From assembly GCF_030518235.1 (NCBI RefSeq), contig NZ_JAULSA010000006.1, forward strand, positions 124,001 through 188,000: a stretch of 64,000 nt of DNA. The letters are read 5' to 3'. Shown here piece after piece: positions 1 to 9,135 of this stretch (the first letter of the stretch is position 1; every line of letters starts with the position of its first letter). Source of the stretch: Saccharibacillus sp. CPCC 101409. GTDB taxonomy: Bacteria; Bacillota; Bacilli; Paenibacillales; Paenibacillaceae. The position numbers were made by a program, and so were the translations under genes. A model generated the notes under the pieces. It saw only the letters and a program-made list of their open reading frames with translations. It ran no database searches and was not told the DNA's origin.

Positions 1-177
1 GAAGTTGAAGCCGACCGGCCACAGCCATACCTGGCCCGCCGCCGCGGCCGAATTGGAGCTGAGCGACAGGGCGAAGGTATACCAGATGGGCAAAATGCAG
101 GTCAGCGTGATGCCGATCAGCACCACCATCAGCACGATGTCCGTGAGGCGCGAGCCCCAGGTCTTGTCCCGGATCAT
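1..177 (-). CDS. Carbohydrate ABC transporter permease, N-terminal part (cut by window edge)
   Basis: Only the first 59 residues are inside the window, starting at the ATG at 177 behind a GGAGG-type site. The fragment opens with a short basic stretch (MIRDKTWGSRLTD) and then one strongly hydrophobic membrane segment (IVLMVVLIGITLTCILPIWY), which is how LplC/YtcP-type second permeases of sugar importers begin. It lies 26 bp downstream of another permease gene in the same direction, after a binding lipoprotein, so the order is binding protein, permease, permease. The ATPase is not visible; in Bacillales such importers often share a distant MsmX-type ATPase (family knowledge). The substrate is unknown. 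Confidence 0.85.
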   Translation of the reverse strand, partial: MIRDKTWGSRLTDIVLMVVLIGITLTCILPIWYTFALSLSSNSAAAAGQVWLWPVGFNF

Positions 178-203
178 AAACGTACCTCCCGCATAAGCTA
201 AAA

Positions 204-1094
204 TTAAAATATCCGATAATTGATCAGCCGGTAGGCCAGGTAATACGACACGCTGATAAGGATAAAGCCGATCAACGATTTGAGCAGCCCGACCGCCGTC
301 GCCAGTTCATACTGCAAGTTGAGCAGGCCGGTTCGATACACCCAGGTGTCGATAATATCGCCGGTCGAGTAGACGAGCGGGTTGTACAGGTTGAAGATCT
401 GGTCAAAGCCCGCGTTCAGCACATTGCCCAGACTGAGCACCGCGAGCAGCACGGCGGTGGTGCGGATGCCCGGCAGCGTGATATGCCACAGGCTCTGCCA
501 GCGTCCCGCTCCGTCCATGCCGGCCGCTTCGTACAGCGCCGGGTTGATGCCGGTCAGCGCGGCCAGGTAAATGATCGTGTTGAAGCCGAATTCTTTCCAC
601 ACATCGCTGCCGACGACCAGCCACGGAAACAGCTCCGCCTGGGCGAAGAACAGGGTCGGCTTGAAGCCGAGCATCGCGCCGAGCTGGTTGACCGGGCCGT
701 TATACGAGAACAGGTCCAGCACGATGCCGCCGAGAATAACCCAGGACAGAAAATGGGGCAGATAGACGATCGTCTGAATCCAGCGCTTGACCACGATCCG
801 GCGCAGTTCGTTCAGCATCAGCGCGAACACGAGCGGCACGATCAGGTGGGCGATAATTTTCAGCACCGCGATAATGAGCGTATTGAAAAAGACTTCCCGG
901 GTGTCTTTGAGCACGAACATGTATTTGAAATGTTCGAGCCCGGCCCATTCGGAACCGAATACGCCTTTGCCCGGATTGAAATGCTGAAACGCGATGACGA
1001 TGCCGAACATGGGCACGATGGTGAACACGGTCAGCCACAGATAACCGGGCAGCAGCATCAGGTAATAGTGCTTCTCGAAACTTTTGATCCGCAT
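204..1094 (-). CDS. Carbohydrate ABC transporter permease (LplB type)
   Basis: A 296-residue inner-membrane permease of the binding-protein-dependent sugar transport family. Several hydrophobic segments are evident, the first at about residues 10-32 (LMLLPGYLWLTVFTIVPMFG). The cytoplasmic EAA-type loop is at about residues 195-215 (ALYEAAGMDGAGRWQSLWHI), where the ATPase docks. Length fits the LplB/YteP family. It follows the binding lipoprotein gene by 50 bp and precedes the second permease by 26 bp, so the three are probably cotranscribed. The family imports oligosaccharides or polymer breakdown products; which one cannot be told from the sequence. Confidence 0.93.
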   Translation of the reverse strand: MRIKSFEKHYYLMLLPGYLWLTVFTIVPMFGIVIAFQHFNPGKGVFGSEWAGLEHFKYMFVLKDTREVFFNTLIIAVLKIIAHLIVPLVFALMLNELRRIVVKRWIQTIVYLPHFLSWVILGGIVLDLFSYNGPVNQLGAMLGFKPTLFFAQAELFPWLVVGSDVWKEFGFNTIIYLAALTGINPALYEAAGMDGAGRWQSLWHITLPGIRTTAVLLAVLSLGNVLNAGFDQIFNLYNPLVYSTGDIIDTWVYRTGLLNLQYELATAVGLLKSLIGFILISVSYYLAYRLINYRIF

Positions 1095-1144
1095 CCGTCA
1101 GAACTCCTTTCCGGGTCGGGCAAAGCAGTCTCGCATCCCGCGAC

Positions 1145-2854
1145 CTACTGCTTGATCGCTTCGGCGACTTCCTGCGTGATCTGATCGCCGCCCTGGCGCT
1201 TCCAATCTTCGACGAATTGATCGAACGTATCGATCGGGGCCACGCCCATCACGATCTTCAAGAACATCTCGTCTTCCATCTTCTTGAGGTTGACCCAGCG
1301 GCTTTCCATCAGCGGAGTCTGCTCGTAGATCAGGCTTTTGACGCCTTCCATCTCCGTCTCGACGAGCGGATTGCCGCCGACCATGATCGAGTAGGCGCGC
1401 GTCCAGGCGCCCCAGTCGGCGTCCGGCGTCCAGGTGCCGATATTCCAGTCGTCGTAAGGCTCCTGCTTGATCTTTTTGATATTCTCAAGGTCGGAAGGGA
1501 GGAGTTTGTAAGGACGGTCTTCGGCGTAGTCTTCTTTCGTTTTGGCGCCGGCGAGGACTTCCTTGATCGCTTTGTTCGTGAATTCGATCTCGTCCGACGG
1601 AGCGAATACGACGCGCAGCGGGTAGAAGCCCGGTCCGCCTTTGCTCGGGTCGAACGTATTCTCCATTTCGTTCTTGAACAGATTGTTCAGCATCTTCATC
1701 GGCACTTCGGGATGCTCGTAGCCTTTGCGCACGACGACGAATTCCGTGGAAGGCGTCGCCGCGTGCGGCTTGAACGCTCCGTCCGCGTTCAGCGGCAGCG
1801 CGTAAGCCTGCCAGTTCGCTTCCGCGTCGTTCTTGACCGCGTTGGTCAGCGGGCCGTAGCCCATCCACCACGGCGCGAAGAAAATGCCGGATTTGCCGTT
1901 GATAACCGGCTCGTCGGACGCTTCGCGCACGGCCATTTCCGGATCGATCAGCCCTTTGGAATAAAGATCCCGCAGACCGGCGAGCGCTTCTTTCGTTTCC
2001 GGCAGGATCGAACCGTAGACCGGACTGCCGTTACCGTCGTCCAGCCAGAAGCCCGGGAACGCATCGTAGGCCGAGAAAATGGCGTCGAAGCCGTACAGAT
2101 TGTTTTTGGATTCCAGGAAGTTGGCGTACATCTTGCCGTCGCCGCTCTGCGGTCCGGAGATCCCGATCGTATCGGCGGTTCCGTTGCCGTCGGGGTCTTC
2201 TTCGACGAAAGCGCGGGCGACTTTCTCCAGGTCTTCCATCGTTTTCGGCGGCTCGAGTTTCAGCTTGTCGAGCCAGTCCTGGCGAATCCACATGATATGG
2301 ACGCCGTCCGCGTCCGCCTGCACGCCCGGAATCGCGTACATCTTGCCGTCGAACGTAACCGACTTCAGGGCCGCGCCTTCGGTCTTGTCGATAATATCTT
2401 TGATTTCGGGCGAAGCGTAACGTTCGTAAATCTGCGTCAGATCGGCGAGCTGTCCGGCCGCGACCATCTGCCGCAGTTCCACGGCGTTGACGACGAGGGC
2501 GTCGGGCAGATCGTTGCTGGCGATCGCCAGGCTGATCTTCTGCCGCATATTGGCGGCCGAAGCGGTGAAGGCGTGCTCCACATCGACATTGAGCGCTTCT
2601 TTGATCTGGCGCGTATACTGGTTGTCCAGCGGCGTATCGCCCTGCGGCAGATCTTTGTCCGTCGGGTCCACCTGCATGCCGATACTGATCGTGACCGGTT
2701 CCTCGTACTTGCCGTACGGATCGGCGGGCCCGGTTTCCTGCGTTCCCGCTTCGCTGCCCGCTTCTTCCGCGGGTTCTTCCGCTCCGCCGCAGGCGCTCAG
2801 CGTCAGCGCCGACGCCAGCAGGAGCGTCCACATGACATTGACTTTTCTCTTCAT
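1145..2854 (-). CDS. Extracellular sugar-binding lipoprotein (LipO-like)
   Basis: A 569-residue solute-binding protein of a sugar ABC importer. The N-terminus is a lipoprotein signal: MKRKVNV, a hydrophobic stretch, then lipobox LTLSAC followed by GG, so the protein should be anchored to the outer face of the membrane. An acidic linker (EEPAEEAGSEAG) follows. Length of 550-570 residues matches the large LipO/family-1 binding proteins that accompany LplB/LplC permeases. I chose the ATG at 2854 because AAGAAGGGGG lies just upstream; an in-frame upstream start at 2878 would place that site inside the gene. It lies downstream of yesM/yesN-type genes and a hairpin with a cre-like site, suggesting induction by the two-component system and carbon control. 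Confidence 0.93.
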   Translation of the reverse strand: MKRKVNVMWTLLLASALTLSACGGAEEPAEEAGSEAGTQETGPADPYGKYEEPVTISIGMQVDPTDKDLPQGDTPLDNQYTRQIKEALNVDVEHAFTASAANMRQKISLAIASNDLPDALVVNAVELRQMVAAGQLADLTQIYERYASPEIKDIIDKTEGAALKSVTFDGKMYAIPGVQADADGVHIMWIRQDWLDKLKLEPPKTMEDLEKVARAFVEEDPDGNGTADTIGISGPQSGDGKMYANFLESKNNLYGFDAIFSAYDAFPGFWLDDGNGSPVYGSILPETKEALAGLRDLYSKGLIDPEMAVREASDEPVINGKSGIFFAPWWMGYGPLTNAVKNDAEANWQAYALPLNADGAFKPHAATPSTEFVVVRKGYEHPEVPMKMLNNLFKNEMENTFDPSKGGPGFYPLRVVFAPSDEIEFTNKAIKEVLAGAKTKEDYAEDRPYKLLPSDLENIKKIKQEPYDDWNIGTWTPDADWGAWTRAYSIMVGGNPLVETEMEGVKSLIYEQTPLMESRWVNLKKMEDEMFLKIVMGVAPIDTFDQFVEDWKRQGGDQITQEVAEAIKQ

Positions 2855-2921
2855 AAACGTTCCCCCTTCTTTCCTCAAGAGTTTTTCCGTCGAGAGATAG
2901 TGATGCTAGAACTAATCTAAC

Positions 2922-2955
2922 ACAAAGAAACCGCTTTCATGGGTAGAAAGCGGTT
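2922..2955 (-). terminator. Hairpin between yesN-type gene and binding lipoprotein gene
   Basis: Read on the minus strand, a 10-bp perfect stem AACCGCTTTC / GAAAGCGGTT with a 7-nt loop is followed by TCTTTG. It lies 70 nt after the response-regulator stop codon and about 70 nt before the lipoprotein start. It could end the regulator transcript or lower read-through into the transporter genes. The T-tract is short, so termination may be partial. Confidence 0.55.
2926..2940 (-). promoter_or_regulatory. Candidate cre site (CcpA operator)
   Basis: The minus strand reads ATGAAAGCGGTTTCT, which fits the Bacillus cre consensus WTGNAANCGNWNNCW at every defined position. It overlaps the 3' arm of the hairpin and lies about 72 nt upstream of the lipoprotein ATG, a usual place for catabolite repression of a sugar importer. 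That the site works is inference. Confidence 0.5.
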
Positions 2956-3024
2956 CGTGATCGCGTTAGGCAAATGTGTGGAAAGCGGCATGAATAGGCA
3001 AAAATCGGACGAATCTCCTACCTG

Positions 3025-4593
3025 TCAGCGGACATTCGTCCCCTTCGACAGCAAGCGCTGCCGGTACTCGCTCGGAAGCAGCCCCGTTTGTTCGCGAAAA
3101 ATCCGGCTGAAATACTTCTCGTCCGCGTACCCGGTGCGCTCCGCAACCCACTGGATCGTTCTGCGCGTTTCCGCCAGCAGTTCGCAGGCCCGTTCGATCC
3201 GCTGCTGGCGCACGTAATCGTTGAAGGTCCTGCCGATCATATCGCGGAAGCACTGGCTGAAATAGCTTCGGCTCATATTGACTTCCCGGGCGATCTGCCC
3301 CGCCTGAAGCGGATCGGACAGCCGCTCGCGGACCAGCGCGGCCGCGCGCAGCACGCTGGCGCGCACCTCGGGAGAGAAAGGCTGCGCGCCGAGCGCCGCC
3401 GCCAGCCGTTCGCGCATCGCGCGCAGTCCGCGCTCCGCTTCGAACCAGGAACCGCCCGGCTCCGGCGGTTCCAGCCGTTCGCCCGAAGCCGCCTCGTAGA
3501 TGCGGTTCCAGGTATGGGTCCAGTCGAGCAGCTCGCCGCGCAGCAGCGGCGGAGGCAGCCGCCGGGCCGCCAGCTCGGCCAGAAACGCGTCGAAAGCCGC
3601 GGCGTCGTGCACCCACTCCAGCTCGGCGCCGCGCCGCCGGAGATCGTCCAGCGGGCGCTCCGCGGCCGCCGGGCTGCCGGGCGTGTCGGCGGGACCGGCC
3701 GCGCCGCCTGCTCCCGCGGCTGCTGCGCCCGGCTCGCCGCGCGGCGGTCCGCCGCCTCGACTGCCGGCTTCGCCTCCGGCAGTCCCGCTTCCGCCGGGCG
3801 CGGCGCTCCCGGCGGCCCCGCGCGCGGCAGCGCCTTCCGGCGCCTCCGCCGCGCCCAGATCCAGGGCGTAGAAGCGTTCGCCCGGCCGCCGGGCGTAGTA
3901 CCATTCGCCCTCGGCGTATGCGCGCAGCCGCGCCGAGATTTCGGCCGCGCTTCGGCCGCGCAGCCCGTCCAGCCGAAGCAGGGAAACGCTTCGGCCGCCG
4001 AGAACGAGCCGCGACAGCGCCGCGGCGAGCCGCTCTTCCTCCGGCGGGGCGGCCGCCAGCCACACCGGCAGTCCGGCCGCCGCCGCGAAGTCCGGCGGGC
4101 AGCCCTCGGCGGAAGCCGCTTCCGCCAGTGCCTGCGCTTCCGCGCCGCCGAGCAGGGCATAGCCGGCGTCCGACTGCGCCGCGCCGGCAAAAGGCGCGGC
4201 TTCTTTGGCGCGCTCGCTGGCAATCCGCGAGCAGATGCGTTCCAGCACTTCCTCGAAGCGTTCTTCTTCGAGCTGGACTTTGGCGATATAGTCGATCGCG
4301 CCGAGCCGCAGCGCTTCCTGGATATAGGAGAAGTCCTGGTGCAGCGTCAGCACGACGATGAAGACGCGCGGATAGCGGCCGCGCACGATGCGCATCAGCT
4401 CCAGCCCCGACATCACCGGCATCGCCAGATCGGTGAGCAGCAGATCCACTTCGTGCGTCTCCAGGAATTCCAGCGCTTTTTCCCCGTTGCGCGCTTCGCC
4501 GGCCACCCGCAGCCCGAACGCCGACCACGGCATCGCCGAGATCAGCCCCTGGCGCACCAGCTTGTCGTCATCCACCACCAATACGTTCAACAT
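3025..4593 (-). CDS. Two-component response regulator, CheY-AraC type (YesN-like)
   Basis: A 522-residue regulator. The N-terminal receiver domain (about residues 1-125) has the acidic pocket VVDDD, the phospho-acceptor region LLLTDLAMP and a conserved K near residue 105. The C-terminal AraC DNA-binding domain (about 415-515) has two helix-turn-helix units, with IAREVNMSRSYFSQCF in the first and YADEKYFSRIFREQTG in the second. Between them lies a Gly/Ala/Pro-rich low-complexity stretch at about residues 245-325 that makes it far longer than YesN of B. subtilis. The start overlaps the end of the sensor kinase gene by 26 bp, so the two are translationally linked. It probably activates the sugar importer just downstream. 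Confidence 0.95.
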   Translation of the reverse strand: MLNVLVVDDDKLVRQGLISAMPWSAFGLRVAGEARNGEKALEFLETHEVDLLLTDLAMPVMSGLELMRIVRGRYPRVFIVVLTLHQDFSYIQEALRLGAIDYIAKVQLEEERFEEVLERICSRIASERAKEAAPFAGAAQSDAGYALLGGAEAQALAEAASAEGCPPDFAAAAGLPVWLAAAPPEEERLAAALSRLVLGGRSVSLLRLDGLRGRSAAEISARLRAYAEGEWYYARRPGERFYALDLGAAEAPEGAAARGAAGSAAPGGSGTAGGEAGSRGGGPPRGEPGAAAAGAGGAAGPADTPGSPAAAERPLDDLRRRGAELEWVHDAAAFDAFLAELAARRLPPPLLRGELLDWTHTWNRIYEAASGERLEPPEPGGSWFEAERGLRAMRERLAAALGAQPFSPEVRASVLRAAALVRERLSDPLQAGQIAREVNMSRSYFSQCFRDMIGRTFNDYVRQQRIERACELLAETRRTIQWVAERTGYADEKYFSRIFREQTGLLPSEYRQRLLSKGTNVR

Positions 4594-6388
4594 TCGTCGA
4601 TCCCTCCTCGTCGGGCAGCAGCAGCCGGGCCGTCGTCCCGCGGCCGGGTTCGCTGTCCAGGCGCAGCTCCGCCCGGCCCTCGTAATAAGATTCGATCATG
4701 CGCTTCACGTAATTCATGCCGATGCCCATGCCGACTTTCTCGCCGGAGGTGTTCGGCTCGTGCAGAATCCGCTCGATCTCCACTTTGGACAGGCCTCCGC
4801 CGTTGTCGCGGATCGCCAGCTCGATCATGCCGTCCGCCCGTTTGACGTCCACCTGGATATGTCCTTCGTCGTCCAGGCCGTGATACAGCGCGTTCTCCAC
4901 CAGCGGCTGCAAAATAAAGCGCGGCACCGGCGTCTCCAGCACTTTGTCTTCCACGGAGATTCGCACGTCGAAATCGAAATCGTAGCGAATCTGCTGCAAA
5001 ATGAGGTACTGCCGCAGCGAATCCACTTCCTCGCGGATCGTCGAGACCTGGCCGAGCTTGCCCAGATTGTAATGCAGCAGCCGATTCAGCGAAACGAGCA
5101 GCCGGTCGATTTCTTTCTGGCCGTTCATGACGGCCAGCCAGTGCGCGGTGTCGAGCGTGTTCATCAGGAAATGCGGATTGATCTGGTACAGCAGCTTCTC
5201 GACTTCCAGGTCGGCGCGCCGCTTTTCTTTTTGTTCGACCTCGCGAATCAATGCGGCGATCTGCCGCTTCATATGGTGGAACTGCGTCTGCAAATTCCGG
5301 AATTCCGGTATCCGGGCCGGCGCGGGCGGCGCATCGAACCGGCTGTCGATCACGTTGTTCATCTCGCGGTTGAACCGGTTCAGCGGCTTGTACACCATTT
5401 TCCACAGCAGCCCCGCCATAATCAGTCCCACCGCCAGGAAGAGCAGCAGCAGCATCAGCATGATCTGCATCCAGCGGCGCTTTTCCGCTTCGTAGTCGCT
5501 TTTGGGAATCAGCGATACGATGCTCCAGCCTTGATTGCTTGTTCCTTTGAACCAGTAATAGTTGTCCGCCAGCCCCGAAGAAATATCGGAAGCGCCTTCA
5601 TTTTGCGGCGAGCCGGCGCCCGAAGAAAGAGAAGCTTCGGGGGAAGCGGGCGCGAAGAAATCGTTTTCCGCAAAAACGCCGGGCAGCTCGCTGTACGCGA
5701 TGCGCAGATCGTTGTCCAGAATCAGGTGCGAAGAAGTCTTGACGATGTTGTCGCTGTCGAGAATATTCTGCGTCAGTTCGAAGCCGGATTCGATATACAC
5801 GTAGACGTTGTCGCGGCCCGGCAGATTGACTTTGCGCAGCGCCGACAGCACGTACTGGTCGTTGAAATGGTCTTTGCTGATATGCGGACCGTAGTAAGAA
5901 ATGCCGTAATAGCCGGCCAGCAGCGGCAGCTCGTCCGGATCGAAGCTTCCGCGCAGGCCGGCATTGGCGAACAGGGTCCGGTCTTCGTCGCCGAAGACAT
6001 ACATGACAAAGCCCGTGGACGGATTGGTAAACGTAATCAGGTTGAGCTCGCTCTGGATATCTTCGATCAGCGCGGCCCGGTCGTAAGCCTGCTCGGCCGC
6101 CAGATACTGCTCCAGCAGCCGGCCCACGCTCCCGGGATAGGCGAGCTGCTGGGAGACGTGATTCAAGTTGGCGATCGTATTTTCCAGCGACAGCTGCACC
6201 TGGTGCAGATTGCTCTGCACGCCGGAGTTCAGGTTGTCGCCGAGGATCACGGAGATCGTGCGGTTGGAGACGAGCGTCGTAATCAGAAACGGAATCAGGA
6301 CACCCGCCGCGAACAGCAGCAAAATGCGATTTTTCAGCGTAAAACGCTCCGGCCGCGGCCAGTACCGCCTGCTGCGCCAATCGGTCAT
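4568..6388 (-). CDS. Sensor histidine kinase (YesM-like)
   Basis: A 606-residue membrane kinase. A first membrane segment at about residues 20-45 (ILLLFAAGVLIPFLITTLVS) and a second near 300-325 bracket a roughly 260-residue extracellular sensor region. A HAMP-like linker follows, then a His_kinase domain with the phospho-acceptor in QINPHFLMNTL (H406) and an ATPase domain with the N-box VENALYHGL, GGGLS and GMGIGMNYVKRM. This is the YesM/LytS layout. It overlaps the response-regulator gene by 26 bp and follows the PHP phosphatase gene by 43 bp. By context it senses an extracellular sugar, possibly with the binding lipoprotein; that last link is inference. Confidence 0.95.
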   Translation of the reverse strand: MTDWRSRRYWPRPERFTLKNRILLLFAAGVLIPFLITTLVSNRTISVILGDNLNSGVQSNLHQVQLSLENTIANLNHVSQQLAYPGSVGRLLEQYLAAEQAYDRAALIEDIQSELNLITFTNPSTGFVMYVFGDEDRTLFANAGLRGSFDPDELPLLAGYYGISYYGPHISKDHFNDQYVLSALRKVNLPGRDNVYVYIESGFELTQNILDSDNIVKTSSHLILDNDLRIAYSELPGVFAENDFFAPASPEASLSSGAGSPQNEGASDISSGLADNYYWFKGTSNQGWSIVSLIPKSDYEAEKRRWMQIMLMLLLLFLAVGLIMAGLLWKMVYKPLNRFNREMNNVIDSRFDAPPAPARIPEFRNLQTQFHHMKRQIAALIREVEQKEKRRADLEVEKLLYQINPHFLMNTLDTAHWLAVMNGQKEIDRLLVSLNRLLHYNLGKLGQVSTIREEVDSLRQYLILQQIRYDFDFDVRISVEDKVLETPVPRFILQPLVENALYHGLDDEGHIQVDVKRADGMIELAIRDNGGGLSKVEIERILHEPNTSGEKVGMGIGMNYVKRMIESYYEGRAELRLDSEPGRGTTARLLLPDEEGSTNVERIGGG

Positions 6389-6431
6389 GTCGTCGTCACC
6401 GCCTTACGATTCGAAATAGCCTGCGGCCCGC

Positions 6432-7241
6432 TTACAGAGGCACCGAAACCGGACGCCGTTCTTTGACATACACCCATTCCTTGAAGCCGATCTCGCGCAG
6501 CTTCGCGGCCACCGCGTCGAAGTCTTCGCCGACCCGTTCCGGCTTGTGCGCGTCCGATCCGAACGAGATGGAGACGCCGTAATGCAGCGCGCGCTCCAGG
6601 ATGGCGTCCGACGGATACCAGCCGCCGCACAGCTTGGTGCCGCCCGACGTGTTGACCTCGATCGCGAGTCCCAGCTCGCCGATCGTCCGCAGCGCCGACT
6701 CCACCGCGTCGTCCGCCGGAATATCGACGAAAGCCGGATAATAACCTTTCATCGCGTCGATATGGCCGAGGATCTGGAACATGCCGCTGCGCGCGGACGC
6801 TTCGATCAGCCGGTAATATTCTTTTTTCGCTTCGATCATGAGTTCCGCGGGAACGCCTTCCCAGCGGCTGCGGTCGAAGATGCTGCGTCCGCCGCTGATA
6901 TGTACCGAGCCGATGACGTAATCGAACGGATAGCGCCCGATCGCTTCGCGGTATACCGCTTCATGGTCGATAAAGTAATCCGATTCGATCCCGAGCAGCA
7001 CATCGATCTTTCCGGCGTATTCTTGTTTCAGCCGCAGCACTTCTTCCACGTAAGACCCCAATTCCAGGCGGGACATGGCGATATTCGGCAGAGGGTGGTC
7101 GAGCGGGCTGAACAGGTGGGGCATATGGTCGGAGATGCCGATCACGGACAGGCCTTCGCGCACGGCGGCTTCGATATAATCGCGAATATCGCCGTCCGCA
7201 TGGCCGCAGCGGTAATGATGCGTATGCAGATCGAACTTCAT
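6432..7241 (-). CDS. PHP-domain phosphatase, histidinol-phosphatase family
   Basis: A 269-residue PHP-fold metal-dependent phosphoesterase. The N-terminus carries the metal motif HTHHYRCGHADG, followed by GISDHMPHL and IGSVHISGG, and the C-terminal GSDAHKPERVG, all metal ligands of the histidinol-phosphatase (HisK/HisJ) subfamily. Length is typical. Histidine synthesis genes are absent nearby; instead it sits upstream of the kinase/regulator pair and downstream of a LysR gene, all on the same strand. Its real substrate may therefore be another phosphate ester such as a sugar phosphate. The ATG at 7241 has AAGGAGAC 6 nt upstream. Confidence 0.85.
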   Translation of the reverse strand: MKFDLHTHHYRCGHADGDIRDYIEAAVREGLSVIGISDHMPHLFSPLDHPLPNIAMSRLELGSYVEEVLRLKQEYAGKIDVLLGIESDYFIDHEAVYREAIGRYPFDYVIGSVHISGGRSIFDRSRWEGVPAELMIEAKKEYYRLIEASARSGMFQILGHIDAMKGYYPAFVDIPADDAVESALRTIGELGLAIEVNTSGGTKLCGGWYPSDAILERALHYGVSISFGSDAHKPERVGEDFDAVAAKLREIGFKEWVYVKERRPVSVPL

Positions 7242-7278
7242 GGACAGTCTCCTTTTTGCTTCATTTATATATCCGCCG

Positions 7279-8181
7279 TTACTCCGAGCCGATAAACTGG
7301 GTTTCCGGCATGCCTTTGAGATCGGCCAGAAACTGGCGCATGGCGGAATTGAGGTATTTGCCCGACCGGTAAATCACGCCGACCGGATGACTGACTTCGA
7401 ACTCGGTCAGCGGCAGCATAATGAGCGAGCCCTGCCGGACTTCCCTGGCGACCGACAGCTTGGAGATCACGGCCGCGCCCAGGTTCAGCTCGACCATGCG
7501 CTTGACTTCCTCGCTGCTGGACAGTTCCATGGCGACGCGCGGCGCGATGCCGTTCTCTTTGAACACCTGCTCGACGAAGCGGCGTCCGACCGTATCGGGA
7601 GACAGCATGACCAGAGGAACGTTCTTGAGGTCTTCGATCGCGATCTTGGGCTTGCGGGCCAGCGGGTTCTCGGGCGAAACGACCAGCTCGAACGCATCGT
7701 AATACAGTATCGACGTTTCCAGATCCGGATTGCGCTCGATCAGGTAGCCGATGCCGATATCGACGGCGCCGCTCTCGACCAGGCTGTAAATTTGGGAAGA
7801 AGGCATCGATTGGATGCTGGTCTGGATCAGCGGGAACTGGTTCTGAAAATAAGAAAGGACGCGCGGCAGGATTTGCATGGCGATCGAGGTGGTCGTTCCG
7901 AGCATGATATGACCCTGCGGCGTTTCTTCCAGATCGGTCATCTTCTGCTTCAATTCTTCGACGACGGTGAGGATGCGCTCGGCATGCTCCAGAAACACAA
8001 GGCCGCGGTCGGTCAGCGTGACCGGCTGGCTGCGGTCGACCAGAACGGCTTTGAATTCGTCTTCGAGACTTTTGATCTGTGCGGAAACGGCGGGCTGTGT
8101 AAGATTGAGCAGTTCTCCGGCTTTACGGAAGCTCATCGTTTTGGAGATGGTGACGAGTGTCTCCAGCTGACTCATATTCAT
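7279..8181 (-). CDS. LysR family transcriptional regulator
   Basis: A 300-residue LysR-type regulator. The N-terminal winged helix-turn-helix (residues about 1-60) shows SFRKAGELLNLTQPAVSAQI, and the remainder is the two-lobed effector-binding domain with typical segments such as GAVDIGIGYLIERNP. Length is normal. It resembles the CysL/YwfK branch in general form, but I cannot assign a regulon. It precedes the PHP phosphatase gene by 37 bp on the same strand. The upstream 440-bp gap, which leads to cheX on the other strand, is where autoregulation would occur. The ATG at 8181 follows GGAGGAG; a second ATG six bases later is possible. Confidence 0.92.
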   Translation of the reverse strand: MNMSQLETLVTISKTMSFRKAGELLNLTQPAVSAQIKSLEDEFKAVLVDRSQPVTLTDRGLVFLEHAERILTVVEELKQKMTDLEETPQGHIMLGTTTSIAMQILPRVLSYFQNQFPLIQTSIQSMPSSQIYSLVESGAVDIGIGYLIERNPDLETSILYYDAFELVVSPENPLARKPKIAIEDLKNVPLVMLSPDTVGRRFVEQVFKENGIAPRVAMELSSSEEVKRMVELNLGAAVISKLSVAREVRQGSLIMLPLTEFEVSHPVGVIYRSGKYLNSAMRQFLADLKGMPETQFIGSE

Positions 8182-8625
8182 GAAACTTCTCCTCCCACCG
8201 CGTTGACTTTATTCCTTAAATTATAGGGGCAAAATAAAAGGAAAAGCAATGTAAGAGCTGGCATAACCTAAGAAAAACCGGTCCTTAAGTCGCTATTTTT
8301 CAGAAATTGGGCCTTTAGCTGTAAAAAAAACCGCTTCTGTGGGCGATAAAGTAATAAGCCGAATTTTTTACAAGATTCGACTTCGGCCGCGGCAGGCGGG
8401 GAGTCGGAATAGGGGCTTTTTTTTGAGCCCGATTCTCAGCCGTCTGCTGCCGAAAAACGGCCGTCGTGCGGACTGAAATAATGATTGAAAATAGGATGCT
8501 TTATTCTTTTCTCTCGCGTATAATTGGGATAACCAATGACTTGGGACTTTAGGTTATTAAGTTGAAAGCCCTAAGACCCAAAAACGTGATTCCAAAAACC
8601 TAAGTAGCAGGGGGCGAATGTAATT
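8182..8625. other. Divergent intergenic region between LysR gene and cheX
   Basis: AT-richer than its surroundings, with no credible ORF. The sequence AACCTAAG occurs near 8268 and 8597, and its complement TTAGGTTA near 8550, which may be regulator half-sites. TATAAT at 8519-8524 is a possible -10 box for cheX but has no good -35 at 17 bp. At 8541-8582 an imperfect inverted repeat (TTGGGNCTTNAGG and its complement, 15-nt loop) would form a hairpin in the cheX leader. Confidence 0.4.
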
Positions 8626-9084
8626 ATGAAAGCGGAGGTAATCAACCCGTTTTTGGAATCGGCCAAGCTTGTGCTTGAGCAGTTGATCCAGATCTCTCCT
8701 TCGACGGGAACTCTCGCCATCAAAAGCGTGAAACCGATCGACGATCATATCTGGATCCAAATCGGAATGACCGGACAATTGAGCGGCAACATCATCTTCG
8801 GTCTGCATGAACAAGTAGCACTGCGTATCGTATCCGCAATGATGGGCGGCTTTACGATTACGGAAATGGACGATATGGGCCGCAGCGCCATCTCGGAGCT
8901 GGGCAATATGATCAGCGGCAACGCGGGCATCCTGCTGTCGAACCAGGGCTTGACGGTCGACATCACGCCGCCGCACGTCCTGCACGGCGAAGCCTTCGCG
9001 GGCGTGATGCCGGACAAGGCGCTGACGATTCCTCTGCTGATGGACGGAATCGGCGAGCTGGATATTCAGGTGCTGATCTCTTAG
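8626..9084 (+). CDS. cheX: CheX-like chemotaxis phosphatase
   Basis: A 152-residue CheC/CheX/FliY-fold protein. The catalytic helix SAISELGNMISGNAG carries the ExxN pair (E and N three residues apart), and a conserved Pro pair follows about 21 residues later (ITPP), as in CheX. There is one such helix, which fits CheX rather than two-helix CheC. CheX proteins dephosphorylate CheY-P. No other chemotaxis genes are in the window, so this is an orphan here; it is followed 51 bp later by an SDR gene in the same direction. The ATG at 8626 follows a weak purine site (AGCAGGGGG) at a distance of about 10 nt. Confidence 0.85.
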   Translation: MKAEVINPFLESAKLVLEQLIQISPSTGTLAIKSVKPIDDHIWIQIGMTGQLSGNIIFGLHEQVALRIVSAMMGGFTITEMDDMGRSAISELGNMISGNAGILLSNQGLTVDITPPHVLHGEAFAGVMPDKALTIPLLMDGIGELDIQVLIS

Positions 9085-9135
9085 AATAGAGGGAACACCG
9101 GACTCACCCGGATCGACGAAGGAGCATTCGCCCAT

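Noticed and set aside
1217..2920. 567-residue plus-strand frame opposite the binding lipoprotein gene
   Set aside because: Shadow of a clear lipoprotein gene; composition is Arg/Val/Asp rich without domains.
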